This document shows positions 8,380 through 16,537 of a DNA stretch of 64,000 nucleotides, one piece after another. The stretch spans positions 461,420 through 525,419 of the forward strand of contig OY288160.1 of assembly GCA_958439195.1 (NCBI GenBank). Direction: 5' to 3'. The DNA comes from an uncultured Paracoccaceae bacterium (GTDB lineage Bacteria; Pseudomonadota; Alphaproteobacteria; Rhodobacterales; Rhodobacteraceae). Every line of letters starts with the position of its first letter. The first letter of the stretch is position 1. The notes beneath the pieces are model-generated. The model was not told where the DNA came from. It searched no databases and saw only the letters and a program-made list of their open reading frames with translations. The translations under genes and the position numbers were made by a program.

Positions 8380-8940
8380 ATGGAGGCAGAGGCAATCCGG
8401 GCGCTGTTGCAGGATCAGGGACTGGCATTCCTGTTCGTGCTGGACTTGATCGAGGGGCCGATTGTGACTGTGGTTGCCGGGGCTTTGGCCGGCGCGGGGG
8501 TCTTTGCGCCGCTGGCCGTGCTGGCCGTGGCCGTGGCGGGCGACATCCTTGGGGATGTGCTGCTGTATGGGGTGGGGCGGTATTGCCCAAAGCTGGCCGC
8601 GCGGCTGTTTGGCAAGGATCTGGCACGGGATACGGGGGGGCTGCGGCAGAAATTCCTGCGCCGTGGCGGGCTGCTGTTGTTTCTGGGCAAGCTGACACAT
8701 GTGGCGGGGTTTGCGGTGATTGTGACGGCGGGCTTTGTCCGGATGCCGATTGTCCCGTTCGTCTGGATTTCAGTTGCGGCAAGTCTGCCCAAGGTGGGCG
8801 CTTTGGTGGCGGCGGGGTGGGTGTTCGGCCTGTCGCTGGGGGCTGGCAACCTGGTGTTCGTCTTGGGGGTGTTGGTGGCGATCTGCGGCGCGGTGGTTGT
8901 GTGTCTGGCGCTATGGGGGCGAAAATGCGTGTCAGCGTAA
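8380..8940 (+). CDS. DedA-family membrane protein
   Basis: The 186-aa protein is almost entirely hydrophobic, with four or five predicted membrane spans, and carries the family signatures EGPIVTVVAGALAGAG (about residue 26), GDILGDVLLYGVGRY (about 53) and FLGKLTHVAGF (about 104). DedA proteins are thought to move lipid carriers or phospholipids across the inner membrane. It starts four bases after the GT21-like gene and overlaps the next gene by 16 bases, so it belongs to the same operon and may supply or recycle the lipid substrate. Confidence 0.85.
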   Translation: MEAEAIRALLQDQGLAFLFVLDLIEGPIVTVVAGALAGAGVFAPLAVLAVAVAGDILGDVLLYGVGRYCPKLAARLFGKDLARDTGGLRQKFLRRGGLLLFLGKLTHVAGFAVIVTAGFVRMPIVPFVWISVAASLPKVGALVAAGWVFGLSLGAGNLVFVLGVLVAICGAVVVCLALWGRKCVSA

Positions 8941-9638
8941 GTTGCATCATTCCCGCCTGGAACGAGGCGGCCCGCCTGCCCTCTGTGCTGGCGGCCGTGG
9001 TCGGGCATCCGGCGATTGACGAGGTGATCGTCGTGGATGACGGGTCACAGGATGGCAGCGCCGCGGTGGCCGAAGCGGCGGGGGCGCAGGTGGTGCGACT
9101 GGTGCGCAATCGGGGAAAATCGGGGGCTGTCGCGGCCGGGATTGCGCGGGCACGGGGGGATGTGATCCTGATGCTGGATGCGGACCTGATCGGGGTGACA
9201 GCGAAGGGTGTGCTGGATCTGCTGATGCCCGTGCGGTCGGGGCGGGCCGATGTGGCAATCAGCCTGCGGCAGAACGCGCCGTGGGTATGGCGGCGGATCG
9301 GGTTAGATTACATCTCGGGCGAGCGGGTGATGCGGCGCGAGACGGTGCTGCCCTATCTGGACCGGATGGCTGGACTGAAGGGGTTCGGGTTGGAGGTGTT
9401 CCTGAACCGGCTGTGGATCACCGAAAAAGCGCGCGTGGCGGTGGTGCCTTTGGCGGCAACAAGCCCGTCGAAAGCTGCCAAGCGGGGGCTGTTGCGCGGC
9501 ATCGCAGCCGATATCGGGATGATGTGGGATATCTTTGGCACCATCGGGCCTGTGGCGGCGCTGCGCCAGATCATCGCCCTGCGCGGATTGCAGGGAACGC
9601 CCGCTGCGCGCACATTCACCCCGGCCGCCGGACAATAG
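8925..9638 (+). CDS. family 2 glycosyltransferase
   Basis: The 237-aa protein starts VSCIIPAWNEAARLP, the GT2 nucleotide-sugar loop, followed by VVDDGSQDGS (about residue 36) and LMLDADL (about 83), the D-x-D metal site. An in-frame ATG at 8913 is possible, but the one at 8925 lies closer to a GGGGGCG ribosome site. It overlaps the DedA gene. It lacks a long C-terminal membrane domain. It is probably the last gene of the lipid-glycosylation operon; donor and acceptor are unknown. Confidence 0.85.
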   Translation: MRVSVSCIIPAWNEAARLPSVLAAVVGHPAIDEVIVVDDGSQDGSAAVAEAAGAQVVRLVRNRGKSGAVAAGIARARGDVILMLDADLIGVTAKGVLDLLMPVRSGRADVAISLRQNAPWVWRRIGLDYISGERVMRRETVLPYLDRMAGLKGFGLEVFLNRLWITEKARVAVVPLAATSPSKAAKRGLLRGIAADIGMMWDIFGTIGPVAALRQIIALRGLQGTPAARTFTPAAGQ

Positions 9639-9743
9639 CGGACCCACGCCGCCTGGCACATGGTGGAACCGGATGGTTCCGACTCATTGTGCGCAGCAAA
9701 AATAGCGACGTTAGGCACAGAGGGCGGGTAAGCGGAAATAAAG

Positions 9744-9759
9744 AGCGGCGTCAGCCGCT
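9744..9759. terminator. small hairpin at the operon end
   Basis: AGCGGC and GCCGCT pair around a GTCA loop about 105 bases after the GT2 stop. There is no clear T run, so this is only a weak candidate terminator. The rest of 9639-9788 shows nothing recognisable. Confidence 0.3.
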
Positions 9760-9788
9760 GATCATTGATTTCCCGTCAGATTTTTTGA

Positions 9789-9834
9789 TTGGCTCCGGCG
9801 GTAGGGATCGAACCTACGACCAATTGATTAACAG
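9789..9834 (-). repeat. left attachment site, 46-bp copy of the tRNA-Asn 3' end
   Basis: This segment is identical to 49571-49616 and corresponds to the acceptor, T arm and part of the anticodon arm of tRNA-Asn. The tRNA 5' half is missing here, so it is a duplicated attachment core and not a functional tRNA. Confidence 0.93.
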
Positions 9835-9866
9835 ACGGTTTTTTGACCCCTTCCAACCCCTTGAAA

Positions 9867-10009
9867 CAGTGACAAATAGCTTTTGGGGTGGCCGATAAGA
9901 CACTGACATATATTGACAAATACCTATGACTAACTGACAGTTGATGACACTGGTTGCCATTCGATACAGTGACAAACAGTGACAAACAGTGACAAATCCG
10001 GTGACAAGC
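9867..10009 (+). repeat. CAGTGACAAA repeats, probable integrase arm-binding sites
   Basis: CAGTGACAAA occurs at 9867 and then three times in tandem with an exact 10-bp period at 9967-9996. It is followed by TCCGGTGACAAG, with more degenerate TGACA words between. One copy with the same TCCGGTGACAAGC tail recurs near the right end (49486-49508). Short direct repeats flanking the core next to a tyrosine integrase are typical arm-type sites. The 10-bp period puts the sites on one DNA face. Confidence 0.65.
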
Positions 10010-10061
10010 GCGATGACCAACGCGCAATTGATGAACCGGCAGGCCAGTCATAGGGGGAAGC

Positions 10062-11360
10062 ATGGCAACGCTGAGTGACGGAAGGGCCGGGAGCATCGCC
10101 AAGTCCGAGACGCCTGCCAAGGGGCAGCGCCTTGTATTTGATGATCACCGGGACGCGCCGCGTGGGTTTGGCCTGCGGATCACTGCGGCAGGCGGGAAGG
10201 CCTTCATAATCCGCTACACCATCGACGGGCGCCAACGGCTCAAGACCATCGGCGACTGGCCGACATGGGGGCTGGAACAAGCCCGGATTGAGGCGCGACG
10301 GCTGATGCGGCAAATCCAGACCGGCCGTGATCCTTTGGAAGCCAAGCGCAAGCGGAAGGCCGAACCGACCATTGCCGAACTTGCGACGGATTGGCTGGAC
10401 CGTCACGCAACCGGCCTGAAATCCGAAACAGGCATTCGGGCGCTGATCGGCGGCGATCTGGTGAAGGCGCTGGGGCGCAGCAAGGTATCCGACATTCGCA
10501 GGCGGGACGTGATCGAGGTGGTGGAAGCCAAGGCGGCAACCGCCCCGCGTCAGGCAGCGATCCTGCTGGCCTATGCGCGCAAGATGATGGACTTCGCGGT
10601 TGATCGTGACTTTATCCCTGCCAACCCGCTTGCGGGGCTGAAACCGGGATCTATCACGGTGAAGGGGAAGCGCGACCCGCTGCGCCAAGTGGCGCGGGGC
10701 CGCATCCTTGATCATGATGAAATCCGCACCTTCTGGACCAATGCCGAGACATGCGGCCTGCACCGGCTGACCGCCCTTGCGCTGAAACTGGTGCTGGTGA
10801 CGGGCCAGCGCCCCGGCGAGGTGGCGGGGATGCACGAAAGGGAGATTGACGGGGATATCTGGACCATACCCGCCGCGCGCCGGGGAAAGACCGATACGGC
10901 GCATAGCGTCCATCTGACTGCCACTGCGAAGGCGGTCATTGCCGAGGCGAAGGCCGAGATTGAGAGGCTTTCCGCGCGCCGGATCTTGCCAGCGACGGGC
11001 CACATCTTTGAGGCATGGCCGGGGAAGTCGGTGAACAATGCTGCGCTGGCGCGGGCGGTTGACCGGGCAGCGCAGGCGCTGGGGGCCAAGGAAGTGCAGC
11101 CATGGGGCAGGTGGACGCCCCACGATCTGCGCCGCACGATGCGCACGGGGCTTTCGGCTTGCCGCATCCGGCCTGACATCGCGGAAATGACCATTGGTCA
11201 CGCCAAGCGCGGAATCGTCGCGGTCTATGATCAGCACGAATTCGACGCGGAACGGCGCGCGGCGCTGGAGGCTTGGGAGTCGCGCTTGCTGCGGACTGTG
11301 GCATGCCACGAGCCGGACACTGCGCAGGCTGACAACGTGGTGAAGCTTCGCGATGCATAG
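10062..11360 (+). CDS. int: tyrosine recombinase (P4-type integrase)
   Basis: The 432-aa protein has the DUF4102-like N-terminal domain (GFGLRITAAGGKAFIIRYTI, about residue 26), a SAM-like core-binding domain, and the catalytic domain with the first arginine in TGQRPGEVAGMH (about 246), the HxxR box in PHDLRRTMRTG (about 353), and IGHAKRGIVAVYDQH (about 379), which holds the last histidine and the nucleophilic tyrosine. It lies 228 bases from the left attachment site and reads into the island. It would catalyse integration and excision at the tRNA-Asn core. Confidence 0.95.
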   Translation: MATLSDGRAGSIAKSETPAKGQRLVFDDHRDAPRGFGLRITAAGGKAFIIRYTIDGRQRLKTIGDWPTWGLEQARIEARRLMRQIQTGRDPLEAKRKRKAEPTIAELATDWLDRHATGLKSETGIRALIGGDLVKALGRSKVSDIRRRDVIEVVEAKAATAPRQAAILLAYARKMMDFAVDRDFIPANPLAGLKPGSITVKGKRDPLRQVARGRILDHDEIRTFWTNAETCGLHRLTALALKLVLVTGQRPGEVAGMHEREIDGDIWTIPAARRGKTDTAHSVHLTATAKAVIAEAKAEIERLSARRILPATGHIFEAWPGKSVNNAALARAVDRAAQALGAKEVQPWGRWTPHDLRRTMRTGLSACRIRPDIAEMTIGHAKRGIVAVYDQHEFDAERRAALEAWESRLLRTVACHEPDTAQADNVVKLRDA

Positions 11361-12021
11361 GCATGAGCGCATCGCCAAAATCATGCTCAGCTTGCCGCTG
11401 GTGCCGGGCGCCGAAGCGGCGATCGTGAACCATGCGGACTACATTGCGACCTTTTACGATCTACACGCAATCGCCGGCCGGGCCCGACCTCAGCGCGCGG
11501 GCATCAAGTCCGAACGCCCGGCGAGTCTTAAGGGGCCATTGGAACGGGACGCTCTCGAGCGTGCGGTTGACCTGGCCACGGCAATCCGCGACATGCGTCG
11601 GGCGCTGGCCAATGCGGGGCTGGAGCTGGAAATGGCGCTACGGCACGAGCTGGGGGACAGCGGGTTTGTCGACCTTGGGCGATATCTGAAAGCGATCGAG
11701 CCGAGGATTTTCGCGGCGCACGACCGGATTGAGCAAGCGCCGCCCGTTCCACTCCCGAAAGGTCGACGACCGAACGTCTTGGCGGCAGCGATAACCGACC
11801 TAGCCGCCGAAAGCTTCGAGACGTTGACCGGAATTAGAGCAACTGTTGGAACGGATTGGGATTCGAAGGTAAAATACGGACCTTTCTTGAATTTCTTGAA
11901 GGAGATATTCGAGGCCTTGGGAGTTGTCGCTGCACCTGTTGCGCAGATAAATGCGATGATTAAGCGGCGCAATATTGATGGTATTGAACCTCAGAAAATT
12001 GGTGCAAGTTTCACCTTTTAA
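11353..12021 (+). CDS. hypothetical protein
   Basis: The 222-aa protein overlaps the integrase end by eight bases, so it is probably cotranslated. The sequence is mostly helical and charged, with no recognised motif. Base composition becomes clearly more AT-rich in the last 200 bases, unlike the integrase. It may be an accessory of the integration module, but nothing in the sequence shows a function. Confidence 0.6.
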   Translation: MHRHERIAKIMLSLPLVPGAEAAIVNHADYIATFYDLHAIAGRARPQRAGIKSERPASLKGPLERDALERAVDLATAIRDMRRALANAGLELEMALRHELGDSGFVDLGRYLKAIEPRIFAAHDRIEQAPPVPLPKGRRPNVLAAAITDLAAESFETLTGIRATVGTDWDSKVKYGPFLNFLKEIFEALGVVAAPVAQINAMIKRRNIDGIEPQKIGASFTF

Positions 12022-12153
12022 CTGTTTTGGACCGCCCCCGCGACTTTGCGCGACACTAGCCCCACGCCAACGCAACCTGCGCGACGTGAGGTGAAACAAT
12101 CCACGATTTGGCGGATGTTGCCTCGCTGCGTTCAACGCAAAGTGAGGTAAGAA

Positions 12154-12351
12154 ATGACCTTTCAAGACCTTCAGACCGAAGCCGAGTATGCCATGCATCG
12201 CGGTGTTTCGGTTCGCACAGTGCAGCGCGAGCGCGCCCTGCGCAAAGGCCCCCCTTTCATCAAACTGGGCAAATCCATCTTCTATCGCCCCGCCGCTATC
12301 GAGGCCTGGCTTCTGTCCCAAGAGCAGACCCCGGCCGGAAAGGCGACCTAG
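12154..12351 (+). CDS. AlpA-like helix-turn-helix regulator / excisionase
   Basis: The 65-aa protein has a MerR/AlpA-type helix-turn-helix: TEAEYAMHRGVSVRTVQRE followed by the KGPPFIKLGKSIFYRPAAIE wing and a short tail. The start follows GAGGTAAG. Proteins of this size and place usually act as excisionases or activators of the integrase in P4-like islands. It begins a tightly packed gene run that continues to 15198. Confidence 0.8.
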   Translation: MTFQDLQTEAEYAMHRGVSVRTVQRERALRKGPPFIKLGKSIFYRPAAIEAWLLSQEQTPAGKAT

Positions 12352-12352
12352 C

Positions 12353-12658
12353 ATGGGGCGAAAGGAAAACCCCGGCGCGCTGGGGAGCGCAACCGGGGCG
12401 GGTCTTGTGCAGACGGGTGTAGTAAATGAATACCCTGAGCGGCGCTGCGAGGCAAGTCCTTCGGTCTATTTCCCGCCGCCTGGCGCCTATGTCTCTGTCC
12501 GCTTGATGCCCGATGGGTGGGCCGCAGTCGTGGCCCAAAGCGCAGTCGTTTTGGCGATGACCCCAACCTATTCCGACCGATCGGAGGCGTTCCGGCAGGC
12601 GATCAAGAAAGCCGAGAGCGCGGGTTTGCCGTGCCTGGTGCGGAGGGCGGCAGGATGA
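12353..12658 (+). CDS. hypothetical protein
   Basis: The 101-aa protein starts two bases after the AlpA-like stop, and its TGA overlaps the ATG of the next gene. A segment of about 15 residues, ending in aromatic-rich VYFPPPGAYVSV, precedes a probable beta-rich core. I recognise no family. Its place in the overlapping run suggests a small maintenance-module protein. Confidence 0.55.
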   Translation: MGRKENPGALGSATGAGLVQTGVVNEYPERRCEASPSVYFPPPGAYVSVRLMPDGWAAVVAQSAVVLAMTPTYSDRSEAFRQAIKKAESAGLPCLVRRAAG

Positions 12659-13539
12659 TTGGAGTTTATCAGGCTAGCCCGATAAAGCGCCGCCGAGCCA
12701 CAAATGACGAGATGGCTGTGCGTGCAGAATTCCTAGTGTCTTATGCCGAGGAATTCGCGCCGGTGACCGTCCGTCAGTTGTTCTATGCCGCCACGGTGGC
12801 GGGGCTTGTGGGGATTGACAAGACCGAACAGGGCTACGCGAAGGTGCAGAGCCAAGTCCTGGCCCTTCGCCGCGAGGGTAGGCTTTCTTACGCGCACATC
12901 GCAGATGCTACCCGCTACATGCGCAAGCCGACGGCCTATGACGGTTGGCAGGAGGCCCTACGGGAGACCGCACATTTCTATCGCAAGAGCCTTTGGCCGG
13001 GCCGAGATGTTGCGGTGGAAATCTGGCTTGAGAAGGGCGCACTGGCCGGAGTTCTGGAGCCTGTAACCAGTGAATACGACGTTCCCCTCATGCCGACTGG
13101 CGGCTACACCTCCGAGACATTCGCCCACGGCGCCGTGGATGCGCTGAGGGGAACAGGGCGCAAGCTGATCATCTATTCGCTCTATGACTTCGACCGATCC
13201 GGCAAAGATGCGGAGGCATCACTGCAGGAGAATGTCACGCGTTTCGGTCGCGAGTATGATGTGCCGGTGGAGTTTCACTCGCTGGGCCTGTCATTCGACC
13301 AGGTGCATGACTTTGGCCTTCCAACCAGGCCCGCCAAGTCGCGGACTGTGGCCGACCAAAGATGGCCATATCCCTATGCGGCCGAGCTTGACGCAATCCC
13401 CCCGGACATTCTACGCGTCATGGTTCGAAGGGCGATTGAGGAGAATATCTCGACTTCGCAACTAGAGGCGCTGCGGTCCACCGAGGAATGGGAACGCAAC
13501 ACCCTTCTGCAGATTCTCAACATGGTGGGGCCGCAATGA
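12655..13539 (+). CDS. Spo11/TopoVI-A-like protein with Toprim motif
   Basis: The 294-aa protein starts at the ATG overlapping the previous stop (GGAGGG upstream). The N-terminal half has TVRQLFYAA (about residue 41) and HIADATRYMRKP (about 81), which resembles the winged-helix CAP domain of Spo11 and topoisomerase VI A. The C-terminal half has YSLYDFDRSGKDA (about 176), a Toprim DxD metal site, followed by FDQVHDFGLP (about 215). Such proteins recur in phages and islands beside RepA-like ATPases, but their role is not established. It may nick or remodel DNA during element replication. Confidence 0.7.
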   Translation: MIGVYQASPIKRRRATNDEMAVRAEFLVSYAEEFAPVTVRQLFYAATVAGLVGIDKTEQGYAKVQSQVLALRREGRLSYAHIADATRYMRKPTAYDGWQEALRETAHFYRKSLWPGRDVAVEIWLEKGALAGVLEPVTSEYDVPLMPTGGYTSETFAHGAVDALRGTGRKLIIYSLYDFDRSGKDAEASLQENVTRFGREYDVPVEFHSLGLSFDQVHDFGLPTRPAKSRTVADQRWPYPYAAELDAIPPDILRVMVRRAIEENISTSQLEALRSTEEWERNTLLQILNMVGPQ

Positions 13540-13868
13540 CCGATGCCCTCACCCTTGCCCTTGGCGGCGCGCTGGTAGGCGCAAACGGGGCTGATGTCGC
13601 GACTGGCAGAACGCAGTTTCACCGCTCGCATGACAAGCTGGCAGCCCGGCACCACAGCGCTGCCCGGATGCTGCGGATCGCCCTGACCCTTGGCGCGCAC
13701 CGCTTCAGCGAAGAAAGTAGGCTCGGGGCGTGGTGTGACTTCGCCAACGTAATCTTCCACCGGCTGACAGAGGAAGAGCGGATCATGCTCGCCTATTGGT
13801 CGCTGCGGACCCTTGAGCCTGGCAATCGGTTGAAGATCGCCCAGGCCGCATTGTGGGGGGCAAGATGA
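13536..13868 (+). CDS. hypothetical protein
   Basis: The 110-aa protein has an ATGA overlap with the preceding gene and another with the next, so it is translationally coupled. It is helical with a FHRLTEEERIMLAYWSLRTLE segment near residue 75. I recognise no family. Coupling points to a role in the element's maintenance module. Confidence 0.55.
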   Translation: MTDALTLALGGALVGANGADVATGRTQFHRSHDKLAARHHSAARMLRIALTLGAHRFSEESRLGAWCDFANVIFHRLTEEERIMLAYWSLRTLEPGNRLKIAQAALWGAR

Positions 13869-14134
13869 CATTCGACCTCAAAACATATCGCAGAAAGTGG
13901 CCTCGCGTCGTGGACCGCGCCGAAACCGAATGGGCGCGCCTGTTTGCGGCCGACATATTTCTCAAGCTCAAACGCGACGACTTCCAGCCGACACCGCGCC
14001 AGCTCGAGAACATGGAGAAGCTGCTGATAGCACACAAAGCAGACACACCCTTGGAGGGGGAGGAGTTGCGCGGCGGAGACGGCATTTTGCGCCGCTTCTG
14101 TAGACACAACGGCTGGGTGGTGTTGCACGAATGA
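13865..14134 (+). CDS. hypothetical protein
   Basis: The 89-aa protein overlaps both neighbours by four bases. It has a basic N terminus (LKTYRRKWPRVVDRAE), a PTPRQLENMEKLLIAHK helix and an RRFCRHNGWVVLH end. The pattern resembles small phage or island proteins next to replication genes, but I cannot name a family. Confidence 0.55.
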   Translation: MTFDLKTYRRKWPRVVDRAETEWARLFAADIFLKLKRDDFQPTPRQLENMEKLLIAHKADTPLEGEELRGGDGILRRFCRHNGWVVLHE

Positions 14135-15198
14135 GCACAGTCATTCCCAACCCGTTCAAGCTGGTGCGGATCTCCGACATGGAGGCCAAAGAACCGGATT
14201 ACCTAGTCGATGGGCTTCTGGAGAGTCAGCTGATGGCGGTCGCCTTCGGAGATCCCGGTGCGGGCAAGAGCTTCTTGACCATTGACCTGTCAGCCCGCAT
14301 CGCCACCGGAACCCCATTCCACGGCCGAGAGACCAAGCAAGGAACCGTTATCTACATTGCCGGCGAAGGCCATGGGGGCATCGCCCGCCGCCGCGCCGCG
14401 TGGGAATTAGAGACACGCGTAAGCCTAAAAGGTGCCCCCTTTTTCGTCAGCACGGTTGCGGGAAACTTCCTCGATCAGGTCACAACCGAAGCCGTCATAA
14501 AGGCAATCGAGGCCATCGCGCGCATCTCTGGCCCGCCCGCCCTGATCGTGGTGGATACGCTCGCCCGAAACTTCGGTGCTGGGGATGAAAACAGCGCACA
14601 AGACATGAACCGCTTCATAGCGGCGATTGATGACATCAAGGCGCGCTGGCCCGGCTGCACTGCCCTTATCGTCCACCACACGGGCCACGGCAGCAAGGAT
14701 CGAGGCCGGGGAAGTATAGCCCTCAAGGGTGGCACCGATGCCGAGTATTGCGTCAAGAAAGAGGGCATGATCATGACACTCGAATGCACCAAGATGAAAG
14801 ACGGGCCACCACCGGCGCGCATCTCCTTTGACCTGGTGGAGGTCATCTTAGGGCAAAGCCGCAAGGGTAAGCCCATCACAAGCCTTGCGCTGAGGCTTGG
14901 TGCAGCCGCCCCACTCTCGAAGCGCAAAAGGGCTTCAGGAAAGCCCGCAGTTGCCATGCAAGCGCTGTCCGAGGCGATCCTCGAAAAAGGCAGCAAACTT
15001 ACCGGGCCAAACTATCCCGCTCGACCGATCGTCTCGCTCGACGCTTGGAAGGCAATGTGCATTCGCCATGGGCTGACGGACAGTGACAACCCCGAAACCA
15101 TCAAGAAGGCTTTCCAAAGGGCAAAGGATTCCCTCATCGGTGACGGCCTTGTGAGGCAATTCGACAGCTATGTGTGGACGGTTACCGATGACGCATAA
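14131..15198 (+). CDS. RepA-like AAA ATPase (AAA_25)
   Basis: The 355-aa protein carries a Walker A loop FGDPGAGKSF (about residue 39), a helicase-like GEGHGGIARR (about 77), Walker B ALIVVDTLAR (about 140) and VHHTGHG with KGGTDAEY (about 180-210). This is the RecA/DnaB-like fold of plasmid RepA helicases. The C-terminal third has a winged-helix-like segment. It closes the overlapping run from 12154 and lies directly upstream of the repeats at 15197, as replication initiators or helicases often do. Confidence 0.82.
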   Translation: MSTVIPNPFKLVRISDMEAKEPDYLVDGLLESQLMAVAFGDPGAGKSFLTIDLSARIATGTPFHGRETKQGTVIYIAGEGHGGIARRRAAWELETRVSLKGAPFFVSTVAGNFLDQVTTEAVIKAIEAIARISGPPALIVVDTLARNFGAGDENSAQDMNRFIAAIDDIKARWPGCTALIVHHTGHGSKDRGRGSIALKGGTDAEYCVKKEGMIMTLECTKMKDGPPPARISFDLVEVILGQSRKGKPITSLALRLGAAAPLSKRKRASGKPAVAMQALSEAILEKGSKLTGPNYPARPIVSLDAWKAMCIRHGLTDSDNPETIKKAFQRAKDSLIGDGLVRQFDSYVWTVTDDA

Positions 15199-15300
15199 CC
15201 GGGGACAGACAGGGACAAGTCGGGGACAAGTCCCCTTCTGTCCCGGCACACCCAACCGGGGACAGACAGGGACACACTTCTATAGGAAGTGTCCCCTGTC
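15197..15300 (+). repeat. 21-bp direct repeat plus hairpin behind the RepA-like gene
   Basis: A 21-bp word beginning AACCGGGGACAGACAGG occurs at 15197 and again at 15254, 57 bases apart. A GGGGACAAG word lies between, and an imperfect hairpin (GGGACACACTTC / GAAGTGTCCC) follows at 15271-15297. The spacing, the G-rich GGGACA iterations and the position after a RepA-like helicase suggest an origin or control site. It could also be a transcription terminator. Confidence 0.45.
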
Positions 15301-15799
15301 CCTGAGTGCTGCTGGTGGCTTTCTTCACAGAAACGGCAAGGTTTCGTTTCCGCTAAATTCAATCAAAAGAAGATCCTCATGACAGACGCCGACACCCTGA
15401 CCGACGCCTCAGACGTGATTGGCGTTCGTGTCAAAAGCGAGCAGGGCGCGCTGGCCGCTGCCCCAAGCGCGAGCTGCACCGCGACTGGTCCGAGTGACGG
15501 CTGTGCGGCGGGGGGTGGGGGGAGCCGATCCGGCTGGCCCCGTCCACAATTGACGTGCTGACCGATCAGGACGCGCGCGAGATACTGGCGCACAACACGT
15601 TTGGGCGTGGGCGGGGGTGCTGGTAAACCCGCACGGGATTAGCCTTGCAATGGCGGGTAGGCGGGTTTTTCTTGTGCAACATCGGATGCGGGTTGTTGTC
15701 CAACATCGGCAGCTGGTTGTTGCACAGGTACGCCCTGCACGGTGGCCGATCTGGTCGTGAGAACGGAGCGCAGCATCAGGCCGTGAGGGGTGGAGCCCG
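15301..15799. other. no confident gene
   Basis: A 60-codon frame (15379-15561, plus) has an AAGAAG ribosome site but unconvincing composition. A different frame between 15520 and 15625 reads more like protein (ending IDVLTDQDAREILAHNTFG), so this may be the end of a frame-shifted gene. Short inverted words TGTGCAAC/GTTGCACA lie at 15673 and 15719. Confidence 0.4.
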
Positions 15800-16462
15800 T
15801 CACCCAGCTGCAGCCATCAGTTTATCATATCGAGCACGGATGAAACCGGTCTCAAGAATTCGATCGCGGAGATAGGACTTCTGCATTGGCCCTACGGCCC
15901 ATTTCAGGCTTGTAAGGCGCTCGTGTGCCAGCCGCGCCCCTTCAACAGCTTCCCTTAGATCGCGCTCTCTCCAAACTGAGATATCGATCGTGTCTAAAAA
16001 GGCCTGTGCAGCGCTGCCGGTCGCCGCTAACCTTGCAAACTCAACGTCGTATTTCACAGCGCTCTCCATCTTCATCAGCAGCCATGCGTCTGGAATTGCG
16101 CTAAGGACGCCCCAGATACCGTGACAAAATCTATTGCGAACCTTCTGGGACGGCTTGAACTCTTGCAGGGTCGCCTTAATGAGGCATGCGTCATGCTCTG
16201 GTAAGACCTGCGCTGCCACTTCTTCTATGGCAGTCTGCCTCAGGCTCAGACTCTTCTTGTCGTCATAGATCGTTCCTACATCGATGGCTAAATCTTCTCT
16301 GGAAATCGCGCACAGCATAGATGCGAGGTTCATGTCGATCTGAGACCAGAGGTTTACTACATGAAACACAGCATCGGAAACGATCTGGTGACTGGGTTGT
16401 CCTGGCTGGCCCAACGAAATTCCCATCCTCTTCTGTGCTCGGGTCAAGGGCTGTGGGGGCAT
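15800..16462 (-). CDS. hypothetical protein
   Basis: The 220-aa protein starts at an ATG with AAAGGA eight bases upstream; a longer frame exists but has no ribosome site. It is helical, with an N-terminal SDAVFHVVNLWSQIDMNLAS segment (about 25-45) and KVRNRFCHGIWG (about 105). The latter resembles the Rx4-6H active-site spacing of nucleases such as HEPN proteins (R-N-R-F-C-H), but that is only a resemblance. It stands alone on the minus strand within the island; if it is a HEPN-like RNase it could be a defence or toxin gene. Confidence 0.6.
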   Translation of the reverse strand: MPPQPLTRAQKRMGISLGQPGQPSHQIVSDAVFHVVNLWSQIDMNLASMLCAISREDLAIDVGTIYDDKKSLSLRQTAIEEVAAQVLPEHDACLIKATLQEFKPSQKVRNRFCHGIWGVLSAIPDAWLLMKMESAVKYDVEFARLAATGSAAQAFLDTIDISVWRERDLREAVEGARLAHERLTSLKWAVGPMQKSYLRDRILETGFIRARYDKLMAAAG

Positions 16463-16510
16463 AACACAATCCTTTCGATGGGTTATGGTTCTATATGAGG
16501 TCAAGGTTCT

Positions 16511-16530
16511 GCCGGCAGCGTACTGCCGGC
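16511..16530 (-). terminator. perfect 8-bp hairpin after the small gene
   Basis: GCCGGCAG and CTGCCGGC flank a CGTA loop, eight bases past the stop of the small minus-strand gene at 16538. There is no T run, so termination is only likely. Confidence 0.4.
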
Positions 16531-16537
16531 AGATTTC

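Noticed and set aside
9789..9834. A second tRNA-Asn gene
   Set aside because: Only the 3' part is present; the 5' half, D arm and acceptor partner are replaced by island DNA.
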